A stretch of 64,000 nt of DNA, from positions 1 through 64,000 of the forward strand of contig LJTN01000022.1 of assembly GCA_001303415.1 (NCBI GenBank), written 5' to 3'. This document shows, piece by piece, positions 45,804-54,106 of this stretch (position 1 is its first letter; each line of letters starts with the position of its first letter). The translations under genes were made by a program, and so were the position numbers. This DNA comes from Myxococcales bacterium SG8_38. Lineage in GTDB: Bacteria; Myxococcota_A; Polyangia; Polyangiales; Houyiibacteriaceae. The notes under the pieces were generated by a model. It did not search any database and was not told the DNA's origin. It saw only the letters and a program-made list of their open reading frames with translations.

Positions 45804-47213
45804 TCAGGGCGCGTCGTGCCTCGATTTGACGCCCTCGGCTTTGGCATCCGAGCAGGCTTGGAGCGCGTCGATGCCAAGCTTCCTGGCTCGTTCGCGTTTT
45901 TCGGGATCGACTGCCATCGCGAAGGAAAACCGGAAATCCATCTCCGCGGCGCACGGAACTTCGTGCTTCATTCGCTCGACGCCGCGCAAGAAGTACACCT
46001 CCGCCGACGCTCGGCCGATGCGGATCTCCCGCGTCAGCATGGCCTCGAAGCTTTCATAGTCGGAGCGCGCCTCGACTGCGCTCCACGACCAGACCGCGAT
46101 CAATGCCGACACAATCACCGTTGCAACGACGGCCGCGGGGGTCGAGCGCTCGGCAGGCGGATTCCAGGCGCAGACGGCGGTGACCGGAATGAAGCTTACC
46201 GCCAAGTAGAAATAGCGATCGGGATCGACGAGGAAACCCACCTCGCTTTGACCGAAGAGCACTTGCGCTGCGGCGATGGTGCTCAGTGAGAGCGCGGGGA
46301 GCATGACGCGCGCCGGATGTCGCGCAGCCTGCCACGCATACCAGGCGGTGGCACCGAGCGCGATGCCGGCGACGAGCGTCAGGCCGTGAAGCGGTGCGCC
46401 GCCTGCTCGAAAGGCATCGCCGAGGCCGACCGACCGGACGATGGCTTCCCCGAAAGAAGCCGCGAGGGCGGTCCAATGAAGAGGCACGCTTTCCGGAATT
46501 TCCACGCCGGCCAACGATCGCGCGGTCCACCAGGCGGCGAGGGCGAGCGCGCCGACCAGGGCAGGCGCGCCGAGAGGCGGCCTCGCGGCATGGTGGTCGG
46601 CCTCCTCGGGCTCTGCAGGCGAGTAAGCCATCGTGAACAGCAAGGCGATCGAGCCGAAGAGCAAGGTCTCCTTCAGCAGCAGCGCCAGCACCCAAGCTCC
46701 GACTGCGCCGAGCCTTGCCGCAACGGAGTGTCGCGTCGCGAGCACCAAGGCCGCCAACAACGCGCTGCTTCCCATCACGTCGAGCAATCCCGACGCCCAA
46801 TAGATCGCCTCGGCGTGAATGGGCATGACGCTCCAAAGCGACGCCGCGATCAGCGAGCGCACCACGCTGAGGCCGAGGCCGGAGAGCCAGAAGGCTAGCA
46901 GGACGGTATTGAGGGCATGGAGCGCGACGGCGAGCACGCGGTAGGGGATGGGCGACGTCGTCCCGAGCCATCCCTTGAGCGTGGCCAGCAGCGCGATACC
47001 CACCGGCCGGTAGACCACCGGAGGCACGTCCTCGACACCCGCTGCCCGATAGGAGTCCTGTGTCCACGCCGACGCCCAGGTCGCCTGATTGTCCACGATC
47101 AAGACGATGTCATCGCCCATGAGCTCGGCGGGGCCGAGCCAGCCGAGGCCCCAGACGACCAGCGGAAGCAAGGCGCTCAGACCAAACCAGACCCGATCTC
47201 GCTTGCTCAGCAT
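45804..47213 (-). CDS. Multi-pass membrane protein (GT39/TMTC-like)
   Basis: 469 aa; GDDIVLIVDN...YRPVGIALLATLKGWLG...HALNTVLLAFWL...WSVMPIHAEAIYWASGLLDVMGSSALL. Confidence 0.78.
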   Translation of the reverse strand: MLSKRDRVWFGLSALLPLVVWGLGWLGPAELMGDDIVLIVDNQATWASAWTQDSYRAAGVEDVPPVVYRPVGIALLATLKGWLGTTSPIPYRVLAVALHALNTVLLAFWLSGLGLSVVRSLIAASLWSVMPIHAEAIYWASGLLDVMGSSALLAALVLATRHSVAARLGAVGAWVLALLLKETLLFGSIALLFTMAYSPAEPEEADHHAARPPLGAPALVGALALAAWWTARSLAGVEIPESVPLHWTALAASFGEAIVRSVGLGDAFRAGGAPLHGLTLVAGIALGATAWYAWQAARHPARVMLPALSLSTIAAAQVLFGQSEVGFLVDPDRYFYLAVSFIPVTAVCAWNPPAERSTPAAVVATVIVSALIAVWSWSAVEARSDYESFEAMLTREIRIGRASAEVYFLRGVERMKHEVPCAAEMDFRFSFAMAVDPEKRERARKLGIDALQACSDAKAEGVKSRHDAP

Positions 47214-47238
47214 GCAGAGCCGAGGCTACCACCGTTGA

Positions 47239-47700
47239 CCTTCGGAGCGCACCGCGGTCGAGGAGAAGAGCTCGATTTCTGCGAGCGGCATCTTGAATCC
47301 AGATCTCGCCGGGAATCCGGTTGCCGATTGGGATGTGGTGTATTTGCCGTACTGCGACGGGTCGCTCTTCGCAGGAGACGTCGATCGGATGTTGCGGGGA
47401 AGCCTGCTCAGCGGAGCCGGCGCCCCGAGCATGGGTTATCAACGCGGCCTACAGAACCTGACCGCAGCCCTCGACATTGCCGTCACGGAGTTTCCGAGCC
47501 CGAGCCGAATCCTGTTGACGGGCGTGAGCGGGGGCGCCTTCGGCACCTTGCTCCGCGAGACCTCCGAGGGCGGCGATCCGGGAGTCGAGCTCGGCAGCCT
47601 CGACACGGAGATCGACGGCGTCACCGTGCTCGATTGGCTCACGGCGATGATCGAGGGCACGGCCGCCTGGGACGACCTGGTCGATCCCAGCGTGCAATAG
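47239..47700 (+). pseudogene. Pectinacetylesterase-family remnant (N-terminus missing, middle apparently deleted)
   Basis: In-frame coding resemblance starts upstream of any start codon: SGILNPDLAGNPVADWDVVYLPYCDGSLFAGD; RILLTGVSGGAFGTL then directly C-terminal-like DGVTVLDWLTAMIEGTAAWDDLVDPSVQ. Confidence 0.6.
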
Positions 47701-47762
47701 ACTCCATCGAGCCAGGCCGCCGCGGGTCGCTTTTTCGATTGACCGCAAGTGCACCCTCCGCC

Positions 47763-47784
47763 AAAATAGAACACGTTCTATTTT
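47763..47784. promoter_or_regulatory. 22-bp near-perfect palindrome AAAATAGAACA/CGTTCTATTTT upstream of nitronate monooxygenase-like gene
   Basis: Half-sites AAAATAGAACA and AAAATAGAACG match 10/11; ends 11 nt before ATG at 47796. Confidence 0.7.
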
Positions 47785-47795
47785 TAGGTGGTGGC

Positions 47796-48929
47796 ATGAA
47801 GACCGAGATCTGTAAGCGCTTGGGGATCGAGTTTCCGATTTTTGCGTTCAGCCATTGTCGCGACGTGGTTGCGGCGGTGAGCAGGGCCGGCGGCCTCGGG
47901 GTATTGGGGGCGGTGGCGTACAGCCCCGAGCAGCTCGAGCTCGAGCTCAAATGGATCGACGAGCACGTCGACGGCAAGCCTTACGGCGTCGACACCGTCA
48001 TCCCCGCCAAGTACATCGGCAAGGACCAGGGCGACATCACCAAGGATCAGCTCGAGCAGATGATCACGCCTGCGCACCGCAAGTGGATCAACGACCTGCT
48101 CGACCGGCACGGCGTGCCTCCGCTTCCAGACGACGTGCAACAGATCGACGGCCTGCTCGGCTGGTCCGCATCTGGCGGCCGCGCGCATTTCGAGGTCGCC
48201 ATGAAGCATCCGATTGCGCTGATCGCCAACGCGCTCGGGCCGCCTCCCGAGGACATCATCAGTCAGGCCCACGACCGGGGCGTGATGGTCGCCGCGCTGT
48301 GCGGCACCGTGGCGCAAGCGATCAAGCAAAAGAATGCAGGAGTCGACATCGTCATTGCTTCCGGCTACGAGGCGGGCGGCCACACCGGGGAGATCGGGTC
48401 GATGGTCCTCTTGCCGCAGGTCGTCGATGCGGTCGCTCCCACGCCGGTGCTTGCCGCCGGCGGTATCGGCTCGGGCCGCCAAATGGCCGCCGCCATGATC
48501 ATGGGAGCTGCAGGCGTCTGGACGGGCTCGATTTGGCTCACGACCGAGGAGTCCGATTCGATTCCCGCGCTCATCGACAAGCTGCTCGTCGCCGATTCGA
48601 CCGAAACGGTGCGGTCGCGCTGCATCAGCGGCAAGCCCGCCCGTCAGCTCAAGACCGAATATACCCGCGCATGGGAAGAAGACCCGGAGTGCCCCGGCTA
48701 CCTGCCGATGCCGCTTCAGTTCATGGCCACCGCCGAGGCGACGCAGCGAATCACCCGCTTCGCCCAGAGCGGCGCCGAAGGCTCGGCCGCGCTATTGGGG
48801 ACCCCGGTCGGCCAGGTCGTCGGTCAGATGAAGACCCGAAAGCCCGCGCGCCAGGTCGTCGAGGAGATGGTCAGCGACTACATCGATGCGGTCGAACGGG
48901 TCTCGAAGCTCTTGGCCGAGTCCGAATGA
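47796..48929 (+). CDS. Nitronate monooxygenase / 2-nitropropane dioxygenase family flavoprotein
   Basis: 377 aa; MKTEICKRLGIEFPIFAFSHCRDVVAAVSRAGGLGVLGAVAY; VDIVIASGYEAGGHTGEIGSMVLLPQVVDAV...VLAAGGIGSGRQMAAAMIMGAAGVWTGSIWL. Confidence 0.92.
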   Translation: MKTEICKRLGIEFPIFAFSHCRDVVAAVSRAGGLGVLGAVAYSPEQLELELKWIDEHVDGKPYGVDTVIPAKYIGKDQGDITKDQLEQMITPAHRKWINDLLDRHGVPPLPDDVQQIDGLLGWSASGGRAHFEVAMKHPIALIANALGPPPEDIISQAHDRGVMVAALCGTVAQAIKQKNAGVDIVIASGYEAGGHTGEIGSMVLLPQVVDAVAPTPVLAAGGIGSGRQMAAAMIMGAAGVWTGSIWLTTEESDSIPALIDKLLVADSTETVRSRCISGKPARQLKTEYTRAWEEDPECPGYLPMPLQFMATAEATQRITRFAQSGAEGSAALLGTPVGQVVGQMKTRKPARQVVEEMVSDYIDAVERVSKLLAESE

Positions 48930-48939
48930 ACACGGCAGC

Positions 48940-51375
48940 TCACTTGCACTGCCGGTAGACGTCGCGCACACGGCTCGCAAGCCGGGTGCTGCGGTTCGCC
49001 TTCAAATATCGCGCCGCCATCTCGCAGCCTTCCTCCGTCGGGCCGAGCAGGGTCGCGAGGCGCCCGGCCGCCTCCGGCATCGGAATCGGCGCGTTGGCGG
49101 CCTTGCGAAGGGCTTCCTCGGGAGAACGCTCGCGGTCTTCTTCGATGTCGGCTTGGAGCAGGAACACATCGGGATCCTCGGGCAGAAGCCCTTCGGCGTC
49201 GTGTGCATAGCGAACGGCCAAGCCGCGCTTGTCATCGGCGAGCGCAACGCGCGCTTTGACGATGAGCTCCCAAACCTGCACCTGGGTGGTGGCGGGCAGG
49301 GCGTTGCCCTCGGCGTCGGTTGCCTCGTTGGCGCGCTCGAGTGACTTCTCGGCGCCGAGCTTGCGGCGGCTCAAGATCTGCGTGAGGGCGAGACCCGTCT
49401 CCGCGAGCCGCATGTCGGCGCCGTCCCGCTTGGCCTTCTGGAAGTACATGCCCGCCCGGCGATAGTCCTCCGCCTGCATGTAGACGCGCGCCCCTGCGAG
49501 CCGAAGCTCCGCGTTGCGGTTGTGGCGTCCCACCGCGTTGCGCATCGTCGTGACCCCGCTTTGCCCAGCTCCAGTGCGCACCAGGAACCGAACACGCTGC
49601 TGGTCGGCGCGAAGGTCGTAAACCTTCGCTTCATCCATTTGCTCGATGATCTTCTCGGCGCGCGCGAAGTCGCCGATGTCGATCAACAGGGCCACGAAAC
49701 CGGAAAGCGCGCGGGGCTCCCCGGGATCGAGCGCAAGCGCCTTTTCGTAGCTTGCCTTGGCGGACTCCACCGAGCCGACCGCGTGCGCCGCGTCCCCACG
49801 AAGCGCGTGGAGCCTCGCATCCTCCGGGCTGAGCTCGACGGCGCGGTCGAGCGCAGCCAGCGCCTCGCCGAGCCGACCCTTGGCGAGGAGCACGCGCGCG
49901 TGGCTTCCATGCGCCCAACCTTCGCCCTCGAAGGCTGCGAGGGCAGCCGAGGTCACCGCTTCCGCATCGTCGATCCGTTGCTCGCCGATGTACGCCTGCG
50001 CCGCCGTATCGACCAGCGTCAGGTGATTGGGATGCGCGGCGAGCCCCTCGGTGAGCGCGGCCAGCGCTTGCTCGGTGCTGCCTTCCTCGATGAGCATCGT
50101 GGCAATCGCTTCGGAGGCCGCCACGCCCCACTCGGAATCGGTCGCCGACTGGCGATAGAGCGCCTTGGCTCGCTCGCGGTCGGAGGAGCGACGCGAGCTC
50201 GCGAGCAGCTCGCCCAGGACCAAGGCTCGAAACCCTCGCTCAGCCTCTTTTTCAGGGCCGAAACCCGCGCCTTCGAGCGTGGCCAGCCCGGCCCGCATGT
50301 CCCCCGTCTGGGCGTACCACCACGCGATCACGTGGGTTCGAGTGAATAGATCCGCCGAGGGCCCGCTCGACAATCGTGTCAACAGCCGTTTGGCATCTCC
50401 CGTGCGTCCGAGCGCGAGAAAGAGCTGCGCCGTATCGAGCACCAGAATCTCGTCGACGCGAAGCTCAGGCTCGGCTGCCTTGCGCGCGTGCTCGTACGCC
50501 GCCCCAATCGCCCCCTTGCGGTATGCGAGCGCTGCCTGGACGAGGTGCGCCCATGCCTTCTGAGCCACCGAGGCGTCGTCGTCATCTTGCACTTCCTTGG
50601 CGAGCGTGATGGCTTGCTCGGCGTCGTTTTGAAGGAGCCCGACGATGCGCGCACGCGCGATCCGGGTGGCGGGAGTCGGGTCGGACACCTGATCGAGCAC
50701 GGCAAGCGCAGCCTCCGGTCCCTCGGTCCGAGCAGTGATGCGCGCAAGCAGCGCCGCAGGCTCCGGCGCCTGCGGACGGGATGCAGCCACGGTCCGGGCA
50801 TCCTCCAGTGCTTGGCTCCACTGACCGCGCGCCATCGCGGTCCTCGCCCGGGCAAGCAGGAACGCATCGGCTTGGTCGGTGTACTTCGCAGGCCGCTCCG
50901 CCTCACCATGTGCAGCGCGCGCATCACCCTCGGCGAGGAACGCGAAGATCCGTGCAATGCGTTGGTCGGGATCGTTCAGCTCTGCCGCGCTTTCGAGAAT
51001 GCGTTCGGCTTCCTCGAGGCTTTCCTGGTCCCCGCCTAGCGCGGCCGTCGCAAGAAGGCGCGCGCGGACCCCCGGCTTCGTATCGTCGCGGAGCAGGCCG
51101 AGCGCGGTCTGGATGGTGTCTGGGCTTGCGTCGTTGATGACCTCGTCGAGCGCCGCCTCGACACGTGCGTCATGGATCCAGCCGAGCGCGAGATTGATCA
51201 GGTAAAGGAAGATCAACGCGGCAATGGCCGCCGCGATGAACCGACGGATACGCCGCTTCAGCGCCTCCTCTGGAGGCAGGACGATCTTCTCGACCGGTGC
51301 GATCGAGGGTGTCGCCTCCTCGACCTTGAAGAGATCGGATCGTTCTTTGCGCGAGCTTGCGTGCTTGTCGGCCAC
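48940..51375 (-). CDS. Tetratricopeptide repeat protein with N-terminal TM
   Basis: 811 aa; repeated TPR-type helices (LGEALAALDRAVELSPEDARLHALRGDAAHAVGSVESAKASYEKALALDPGEPRALSGF). Confidence 0.88.
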   Translation of the reverse strand: MADKHASSRKERSDLFKVEEATPSIAPVEKIVLPPEEALKRRIRRFIAAAIAALIFLYLINLALGWIHDARVEAALDEVINDASPDTIQTALGLLRDDTKPGVRARLLATAALGGDQESLEEAERILESAAELNDPDQRIARIFAFLAEGDARAAHGEAERPAKYTDQADAFLLARARTAMARGQWSQALEDARTVAASRPQAPEPAALLARITARTEGPEAALAVLDQVSDPTPATRIARARIVGLLQNDAEQAITLAKEVQDDDDASVAQKAWAHLVQAALAYRKGAIGAAYEHARKAAEPELRVDEILVLDTAQLFLALGRTGDAKRLLTRLSSGPSADLFTRTHVIAWWYAQTGDMRAGLATLEGAGFGPEKEAERGFRALVLGELLASSRRSSDRERAKALYRQSATDSEWGVAASEAIATMLIEEGSTEQALAALTEGLAAHPNHLTLVDTAAQAYIGEQRIDDAEAVTSAALAAFEGEGWAHGSHARVLLAKGRLGEALAALDRAVELSPEDARLHALRGDAAHAVGSVESAKASYEKALALDPGEPRALSGFVALLIDIGDFARAEKIIEQMDEAKVYDLRADQQRVRFLVRTGAGQSGVTTMRNAVGRHNRNAELRLAGARVYMQAEDYRRAGMYFQKAKRDGADMRLAETGLALTQILSRRKLGAEKSLERANEATDAEGNALPATTQVQVWELIVKARVALADDKRGLAVRYAHDAEGLLPEDPDVFLLQADIEEDRERSPEEALRKAANAPIPMPEAAGRLATLLGPTEEGCEMAARYLKANRSTRLASRVRDVYRQCK

Positions 51376-51454
51376 CGTGCATCCCTCCCCGACGACGTAC
51401 GCCTTTGGCTAGTCATTGTCGCGTCAATCGGCGTGAGGATGCAAGTCTACGGAG

Positions 51455-52249
51455 CTACAGCACAAATGGAATGATCGCTCGGCGTTCTTTCGGGTAATCG
51501 CCGAAATGCTCCTGATACCAGCGATGGTTGGAAAATGCGCGCGGAACGAGATTCATGGCCGTAAACCAAGCGAAGACCGCGGCGGGCACGGTCCATGCCG
51601 CCAGGGCAAATCCCGTCCATTCGATGATTTCCCCGAAATAGTTTGGGCTCGAGACCCATCGGTAGAAGCCGCCGCAGGGGATCTTGTAGCCGCTTTCCCC
51701 CGGTTTTCGGAGGTTTCGCAGGATGGCGTCGGAGTGCTGATTGATGACGTAGCCGGTTGCGAACACCAGCATGCCCACGATGAAACGCGGGTCGGCCATC
51801 CAGCTCGTTTGCAACAAGTGAGGCGCGAGCTCGGTGATGGCGAACGCGTTCGTCGACCCGTTGGCCGTGTTGAATCCAAAGGCGAGGACACCCGTGATCA
51901 GCGGCTCTTGCTTGTGGCCGCCTCGCATCCGAAAGGGGTAGATGAACGAGCGATACACGTAGTGCAGCATGAACATGCCGAAGAGGATCAGAGGAATCAC
52001 GGCGAACGCGTTGTCCGACATGAAGTACACGACGGCGAACGAGATGGGAGACGGCGCCTCCATGATCACCCAAAGCGCTTTGGCGTTGAGCGTCGGGCCC
52101 CAACCGGGGCGGACGTGACGGCCGTAAGGCGCGGAGATGAACAAGAGAAGGAAGAAGCTCACGATGCCCAGCACGACCACGCCAAGCACGGTCCAGGTGT
52201 AGAGGGGATGGGCCCGCAGGGATTCGCTGAACGCTTCGGTGATGGGCAT
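51455..52249 (-). CDS. 3-oxo-5-alpha-steroid 4-dehydrogenase (SRD5A)-like membrane reductase
   Basis: 264 aa; SAPYGRHVRPGWGPTLNAKALWVIMEAPSP; YVYRSFIYPFRM; GFYRWVSSPNYFGEIIEWTGFALAAWT; RWYQEHFGDYPKERRAIIPFVL. Confidence 0.85.
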   Translation of the reverse strand: MPITEAFSESLRAHPLYTWTVLGVVVLGIVSFFLLLFISAPYGRHVRPGWGPTLNAKALWVIMEAPSPISFAVVYFMSDNAFAVIPLILFGMFMLHYVYRSFIYPFRMRGGHKQEPLITGVLAFGFNTANGSTNAFAITELAPHLLQTSWMADPRFIVGMLVFATGYVINQHSDAILRNLRKPGESGYKIPCGGFYRWVSSPNYFGEIIEWTGFALAAWTVPAAVFAWFTAMNLVPRAFSNHRWYQEHFGDYPKERRAIIPFVL

Positions 52250-52289
52250 GGGTCTCGCCGTGGGTTTCCGTTGGGCCTAGACTCGCCGC

Positions 52290-52838
52290 GTGACCCCTAA
52301 TTGGTTCATTGGGTTTCCCATGCAAGTGGAGGGACTTCGAATGCCTCCGGCTCCGGCGCGCGTGCGTGTCTTCGCGGCCTCGGATCTGCACGTCACCTTG
52401 GGCTTTCTCGGCACGGTGCAAGAGGCCGAGGCTCGAAAGGCCTGGGAGCTCATCGAAACCTTCTCGTGCTTTCGGACGGTGACCGGCTCTTTTGCGGGTG
52501 TGGTGCCCCTCGGGAACCCCCGAAAGCCCTCGGCTCTGTCCGCGATGGTCGACGCGGGCCGGGAGGCCTTCAGCGAAATGATTGCGCAAGCCCGGGGACC
52601 GATTCTCGCGGCAGCCGGGGCGCCCGAGGACACGCGGCCCCCGCTGCCTCATATGACCGTCGCCCGCATCCAGCGGCGTGCCAACGCCGTGGAGCGGCGC
52701 CGGGCGCTCCGCTGGGCAGAGGAGATCAAGCTCGAAGGCGCATCGTTCCGCTCGACGTCGGTGGCGCTCTACACCTGGTCCGACGATCGCCAAGCACGGC
52801 TGTTCCAGATCGTGGCCAAGCACGACTTCGGCTCCTGA
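52290..52838 (+). CDS. 2'-5' RNA ligase family protein (ThpR-like)
   Basis: 182 aa, GTG start; two HxT motifs: LHVTLGFLGTVQ and PHMTVARIQRR. Confidence 0.82.
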   Translation: MTPNWFIGFPMQVEGLRMPPAPARVRVFAASDLHVTLGFLGTVQEAEARKAWELIETFSCFRTVTGSFAGVVPLGNPRKPSALSAMVDAGREAFSEMIAQARGPILAAAGAPEDTRPPLPHMTVARIQRRANAVERRRALRWAEEIKLEGASFRSTSVALYTWSDDRQARLFQIVAKHDFGS

Positions 52839-52977
52839 GCCCATCGAGAGCCACCCGATCGGGCGAGGACGGCGCGGTGATTTGTGCGCTGCCTCGCGTC
52901 CCTGCACGGAACGCATGGTCAGAACGTGGCATTTTTCGATCAAATCGAGTTCAATGCGGGCGATAGGCACATCGCGC

Positions 52978-53292
52978 ATGTGGAAGAAGGCAGTCTTTGG
53001 CACGGCTTCGGCAAGCTTCCTCGGCTATGTCGTCTGGGTCTCCTGTCTCAGCTCGGTCCGCCATCAAATCGAATGGGACGTCGCCACGCGAGTCGCATCG
53101 ACGCTAGAGCGGACTGGTTTAACCGAGGTAGTTCCCGTCGTCGATGGGCGAGACGTCGAGCTCCGAGGAAAGGTGCCGTCTGCATCGGAGGCGTGGCGCG
53201 CCGAACGCATCGTGCGCATGATTCGTGGGGTGCGCGTCGTGCGAACGGACATGCTCGTGGGGGATGACGGGCGCGGGGGAGGTGACACGTGA
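52978..53292 (+). CDS. Small BON-like domain membrane protein
   Basis: MWKKAVFGTASASFLGYVVWVSCLSSVRHQIEWDVATRVASTLERTGLTEVVPVVDGRDVELRGKVPSASEAWRAERIVRMIRGVRVVRTDMLVG; GTGA overlap with next gene. Confidence 0.65.
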   Translation: MWKKAVFGTASASFLGYVVWVSCLSSVRHQIEWDVATRVASTLERTGLTEVVPVVDGRDVELRGKVPSASEAWRAERIVRMIRGVRVVRTDMLVGDDGRGGGDT

Positions 53293-54098
53293 CGTATCTC
53301 GTGCTGCAGATGATCGGTGCACTGTTGATCTCGGCCGTGATAGGCGCGGCTTTGTTGTGGCTCGTGCAGTTGCTGTGGGGGCGGCTCGTGGCACCCAGTC
53401 GGGCCAGGGCGCTCGAGTACGAGCTCGAGGGGGCACGCGCGGATTTACTCGCGCAAGAGGAGCAAATTCGCGCGCTTCACAAGGAGCTCGAAGTATCGCG
53501 CGATCGGAACGATGCATTGCAGCGCGCAAAGCGACAGCTCACCGCCACGCTCGATGCTCGAAACCACACGTTGCGCGACGTCACGGCGAAGCTCGAAGCG
53601 CTACGGGCCGATGCCAAGCCCGGCCATCGCGAATCGGCGGAAGACTTGCGTAGGGAGCTTCGGATCGCGGTTCGAGAGCGCGACGAGGCGCAGAGCGCAA
53701 CGCGACAAGCCGAGACGCGGAGCGAACGCCTACGAGCCGAGCTCGAGGTGCTTCACGGCATTCACGAACGCATGTTGGACGACATCGAACGCTTGAAGGC
53801 ACGGCTTCGCGAGACGGAGCTCGGACTGAAGAGCAGCGGAGAGTCGCGCCCCCCGGCTTGGCTGATGATTCAGCCTTATGGGCCGCGCGATGATCTTCAA
53901 CGCCTGGAAGGCGTCGACCCGAGGCTCGAGCGCACCCTCAATCGATTGGGCATCTATCACTTCCATCAGATCGCGCGCTTCGAAGCGTCGGACGTGGAGT
54001 GGCTCGTCGAGCACATCGACGGCGTGCCGGAGCACACCATCCGCGACAGCTGGATCGCGGACGCATCGCGCCTTGCCGGCGCGCATCGGGACAACTGA
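53289..54098 (+). CDS. TM plus coiled-coil protein with C-terminal helix-hairpin-helix-like domain
   Basis: 269 aa; TM, long Arg/Glu-rich coiled coil, DDLQRLEGVDPRLERTLNRLGIYHFHQIARFEASDVEWLVEHID. Confidence 0.78.
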   Translation: MTYLVLQMIGALLISAVIGAALLWLVQLLWGRLVAPSRARALEYELEGARADLLAQEEQIRALHKELEVSRDRNDALQRAKRQLTATLDARNHTLRDVTAKLEALRADAKPGHRESAEDLRRELRIAVRERDEAQSATRQAETRSERLRAELEVLHGIHERMLDDIERLKARLRETELGLKSSGESRPPAWLMIQPYGPRDDLQRLEGVDPRLERTLNRLGIYHFHQIARFEASDVEWLVEHIDGVPEHTIRDSWIADASRLAGAHRDN

Positions 54099-54106
54099 GT
54101 CGAGGA

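Noticed and set aside
46917-47795. N-terminal extension of the 670-aa ORF containing the nitronate monooxygenase gene
   Set aside because: Extension is antisense to the 469-aa membrane protein and overlaps the esterase remnant; real start ATG is 47796.
51447-53003. 518-aa minus-strand ORF
   Set aside because: Overlaps the SRD5A-like gene in another frame and is antisense to the RNA ligase gene; no recognisable motifs.
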